64,000 bases of DNA from Candidatus Allofournierella excrementigallinarum. GTDB lineage: Bacteria; Bacillota; Clostridia; Oscillospirales; Ruminococcaceae. The stretch spans positions 1 through 64,000 of the forward strand of contig DWXV01000024.1 of the NCBI GenBank assembly GCA_019119025.1, read 5' to 3'. The notes under the pieces were generated by a model. That model was not told the DNA's origin. It worked only from the letters and a program-made list of their open reading frames with translations, and ran no database searches. The translations under genes and the position numbers were made by a program. Positions 62,587-64,000 of this stretch are shown piece after piece; the stretch's first letter is position 1; each line of letters opens with the position of its first letter.

Positions 62587-64000
62587 TCACTCCCGCATAA
62601 GGTCGCTGCGGATATCGCTGTGCAGAGCCGCCTTCAGCGCCGCCCTCTCTGCCGCAAGGCAGAGCAGCAGCGTTCCCAGCGCGATGGCCCCGGCACAGCC
62701 CAGCACGGACAGCAAAAGCGTGGTGCGCGTCTGGCTGAACATATAGCGGCCCAGCAGCCACCGGGCGGTGCCAAGCCAGAGGGCAGCCCCTGCCGGCAGC
62801 CCGAGGCCCAGGCCCCAGGCGCAGCGCAGCAGCGTTTCCCGCCGCAGCATGGCCGCCACATCGCGCCTGGTCATGCCGGCACTGCGCAGCAGTGAAAACT
62901 CCCGGCGGCGCAGCTGGGTCTCCGCCCCGATGGAGCCGAGCAGGGCCGCGCCGCAGCCCAGCGCCGTCAGCACTTCAAACCCGCCCGCAAAGACGTTCAG
63001 CAGCACCCGCACCGCCTTTTGATAGATCCGGGTGGGCGATGTGGGAGTGAGGTCCTCGATCTGCCAGCCGGTGTTCGTCTGGCCGCCGGCGTAGCGCTCG
63101 CTGGCCCCCAGCTCCGTCAGTGTTTGTATCAGCGCAGGGGTAAGCTGCGAGGAATCCTCCGCGTCCACGAAAAACTCGAATTCCCGCTTGTCCTCGCCGG
63201 TGACCTCGGTGCCCCGCAGCGCATCGAAGGCGCTCTGGCTGGTGATGAGCACGCCATTGGGGTACATGGCTAAATAAGTGTCCTGCCAGAGCACCCCGTC
63301 GGGCAGCGGCGTGGTGCAGATATCCGCCACCGCAAGCGCCTGTTCCGTCCCTTCGTTCAGCAGCTCGCCGGCGGCAAATGCCATCACGCCTTCCTCCGGC
63401 GGCGCGTATACGCAGGCAAGGCCGCCCTGCGCTTCGGGCAGCGGCCCGCCATACCACCGGGCAAAGCTTTCGTCGTCCAGAGTGATGAGGACCGAGCTGC
63501 GGGCCGGGCCCTCCCACACACGCCAGCCGGTGCGCTCGGTGGCCCAGACGTCGGCGCCGGTGGTCTGTTGGGCTGTGTCTTTCAGCCGGCCGAGCAGCTG
63601 CCGCGTGTCGGTGTTCACCGCCCAGAGATAGACCCGGTAGGTGTAGGTGGCGGACTGGCTGGAGTATCCCGCCAGAAGGCCGCGGGAAAAGCCGTTCACC
63701 ATGCAGACGAGCAGCGCACACACCACGATCACGCTGACCTGGGTGCGAAAACGCCCGCCGGCCCGCCGCACACTGCGGCTGGCCAGCAGCGCGGGGGCCT
63801 GCCGCGGCTCCCGCCGGAGAACACGGCGGGGCGGTGTTTCCGCCATGCCCCGTACCGCCTCGATGGGTGTAAGGCGCGCCGCCCGCCGTGCCGTTCCGCT
63901 GGCGGCCAGCAGCAGGGTGGCCACCGGGCAGGCCAGCGCCAGCAGCACCGCGCCGGGCGTTATGACCAGATGAATCTCCCGCACCCCCCGCTCCGCCAGC
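62587..64000 (-). CDS. FtsX-type ABC transporter permease, 5' part outside window
   Basis: The frame is open to the window edge; about 471 C-terminal residues are visible. It shows TM segments near the cut end, ARLTPIEAVRGM (the FtsX connector), another TM (about 85-105), a long extracytoplasmic domain, and the C-terminal FtsX unit with RRREFSLLRSAGMTRRDVAAML and three TM helices. A BceB/MacB-like eight- to ten-TM exporter or resistance permease is likely. The partner ATPase is presumably beyond the edge. Confidence 0.85.
   Translation of the reverse strand, partial: LAERGVREIHLVITPGAVLLALACPVATLLLAASGTARRAARLTPIEAVRGMAETPPRRVLRREPRQAPALLASRSVRRAGGRFRTQVSVIVVCALLVCMVNGFSRGLLAGYSSQSATYTYRVYLWAVNTDTRQLLGRLKDTAQQTTGADVWATERTGWRVWEGPARSSVLITLDDESFARWYGGPLPEAQGGLACVYAPPEEGVMAFAAGELLNEGTEQALAVADICTTPLPDGVLWQDTYLAMYPNGVLITSQSAFDALRGTEVTGEDKREFEFFVDAEDSSQLTPALIQTLTELGASERYAGGQTNTGWQIEDLTPTSPTRIYQKAVRVLLNVFAGGFEVLTALGCGAALLGSIGAETQLRRREFSLLRSAGMTRRDVAAMLRRETLLRCAWGLGLGLPAGAALWLGTARWLLGRYMFSQTRTTLLLSVLGCAGAIALGTLLLCLAAERAALKAALHSDIRSDLMRE

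Overview
The window reads as chromosomal DNA of a high-GC, low-oxygen Firmicute, most likely a gut Clostridia/Oscillospiraceae (Ruminococcaceae-like) organism. The evidence is a CIRCE-controlled groESL operon, a T-box leader on alaS, RNase M5, xpt, YerC and PhoB/PhoR-type regulation, TTGACA/TATAAT promoters with about 17-bp spacers, GGAGG ribosome binding sites, a reverse-type rubrerythrin, and protein families typical of gut Clostridia (DUF4358/MBOAT/DHHW, TraX, YjjG). No species can be named from sequence reading alone.

Layout. 0-9 kb holds housekeeping genes: an RluA pseudouridine synthase on the plus strand, then a minus-strand block (apt-like PRT, comEC, holA, rnmV; HIT protein; alaS with T-box). 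9-10.7 kb is a class B penicillin-binding protein. 10.8-21.1 kb is one continuous minus-strand accessory cluster of ten genes: ROK regulator, orphan TIM-barrel protein, anion transporter, hydantoinase/oxoprolinase, small HExxH protein, FAD oxidoreductase, two SGNH hydrolases, D-lyxose/mannose isomerase and fructokinase. It looks like a substrate-specific catabolic system whose substrate I cannot assign, and it is the main candidate for something undescribed. It is followed by an IS200-type insertion sequence and groESL.

24-29 kb carries a lipid kinase, a decaying-looking group (split traX, a membrane-free receiver-histidine kinase fusion with a doubtful 3' end, a tiny basic ORF), rubrerythrin, and a divergent Gx-transporter/FMN-lipoprotein pair. 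29-35 kb runs on the plus strand: DUF4358 lipoprotein, MBOAT acyltransferase and DHHW protein (surface polymer O-acylation), then PhoB/PhoR-like regulators behind a possible Pho box. 35-42 kb (minus) has an ABC-F ATPase, two HAD phosphatases, a cysteine-rich small protein, gpsA and a membrane-anchored SGNH protein with Ig-like repeats.

42-62 kb is rich in transport: a TrpXYZ-type ABC importer, an AGCS symporter, a MacB-type ABC system with an extracytoplasmic adaptor-like protein, and a complete branched-chain amino-acid (Liv) importer. In both importers a strong terminator separates the binding-protein gene from the membrane genes. Between them lie a DUF218 protein, deoB, pyk, a GH25 lysozyme, tRNA-Ser(GGA) and a small conserved protein. 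The window closes with xpt, yerC and the 3' part of an FtsX-type ABC permease running off the edge.

Starts were chosen by Shine-Dalgarno position and family alignment from memory. No database search was possible, so functional names rest on recognised motifs and family resemblance.
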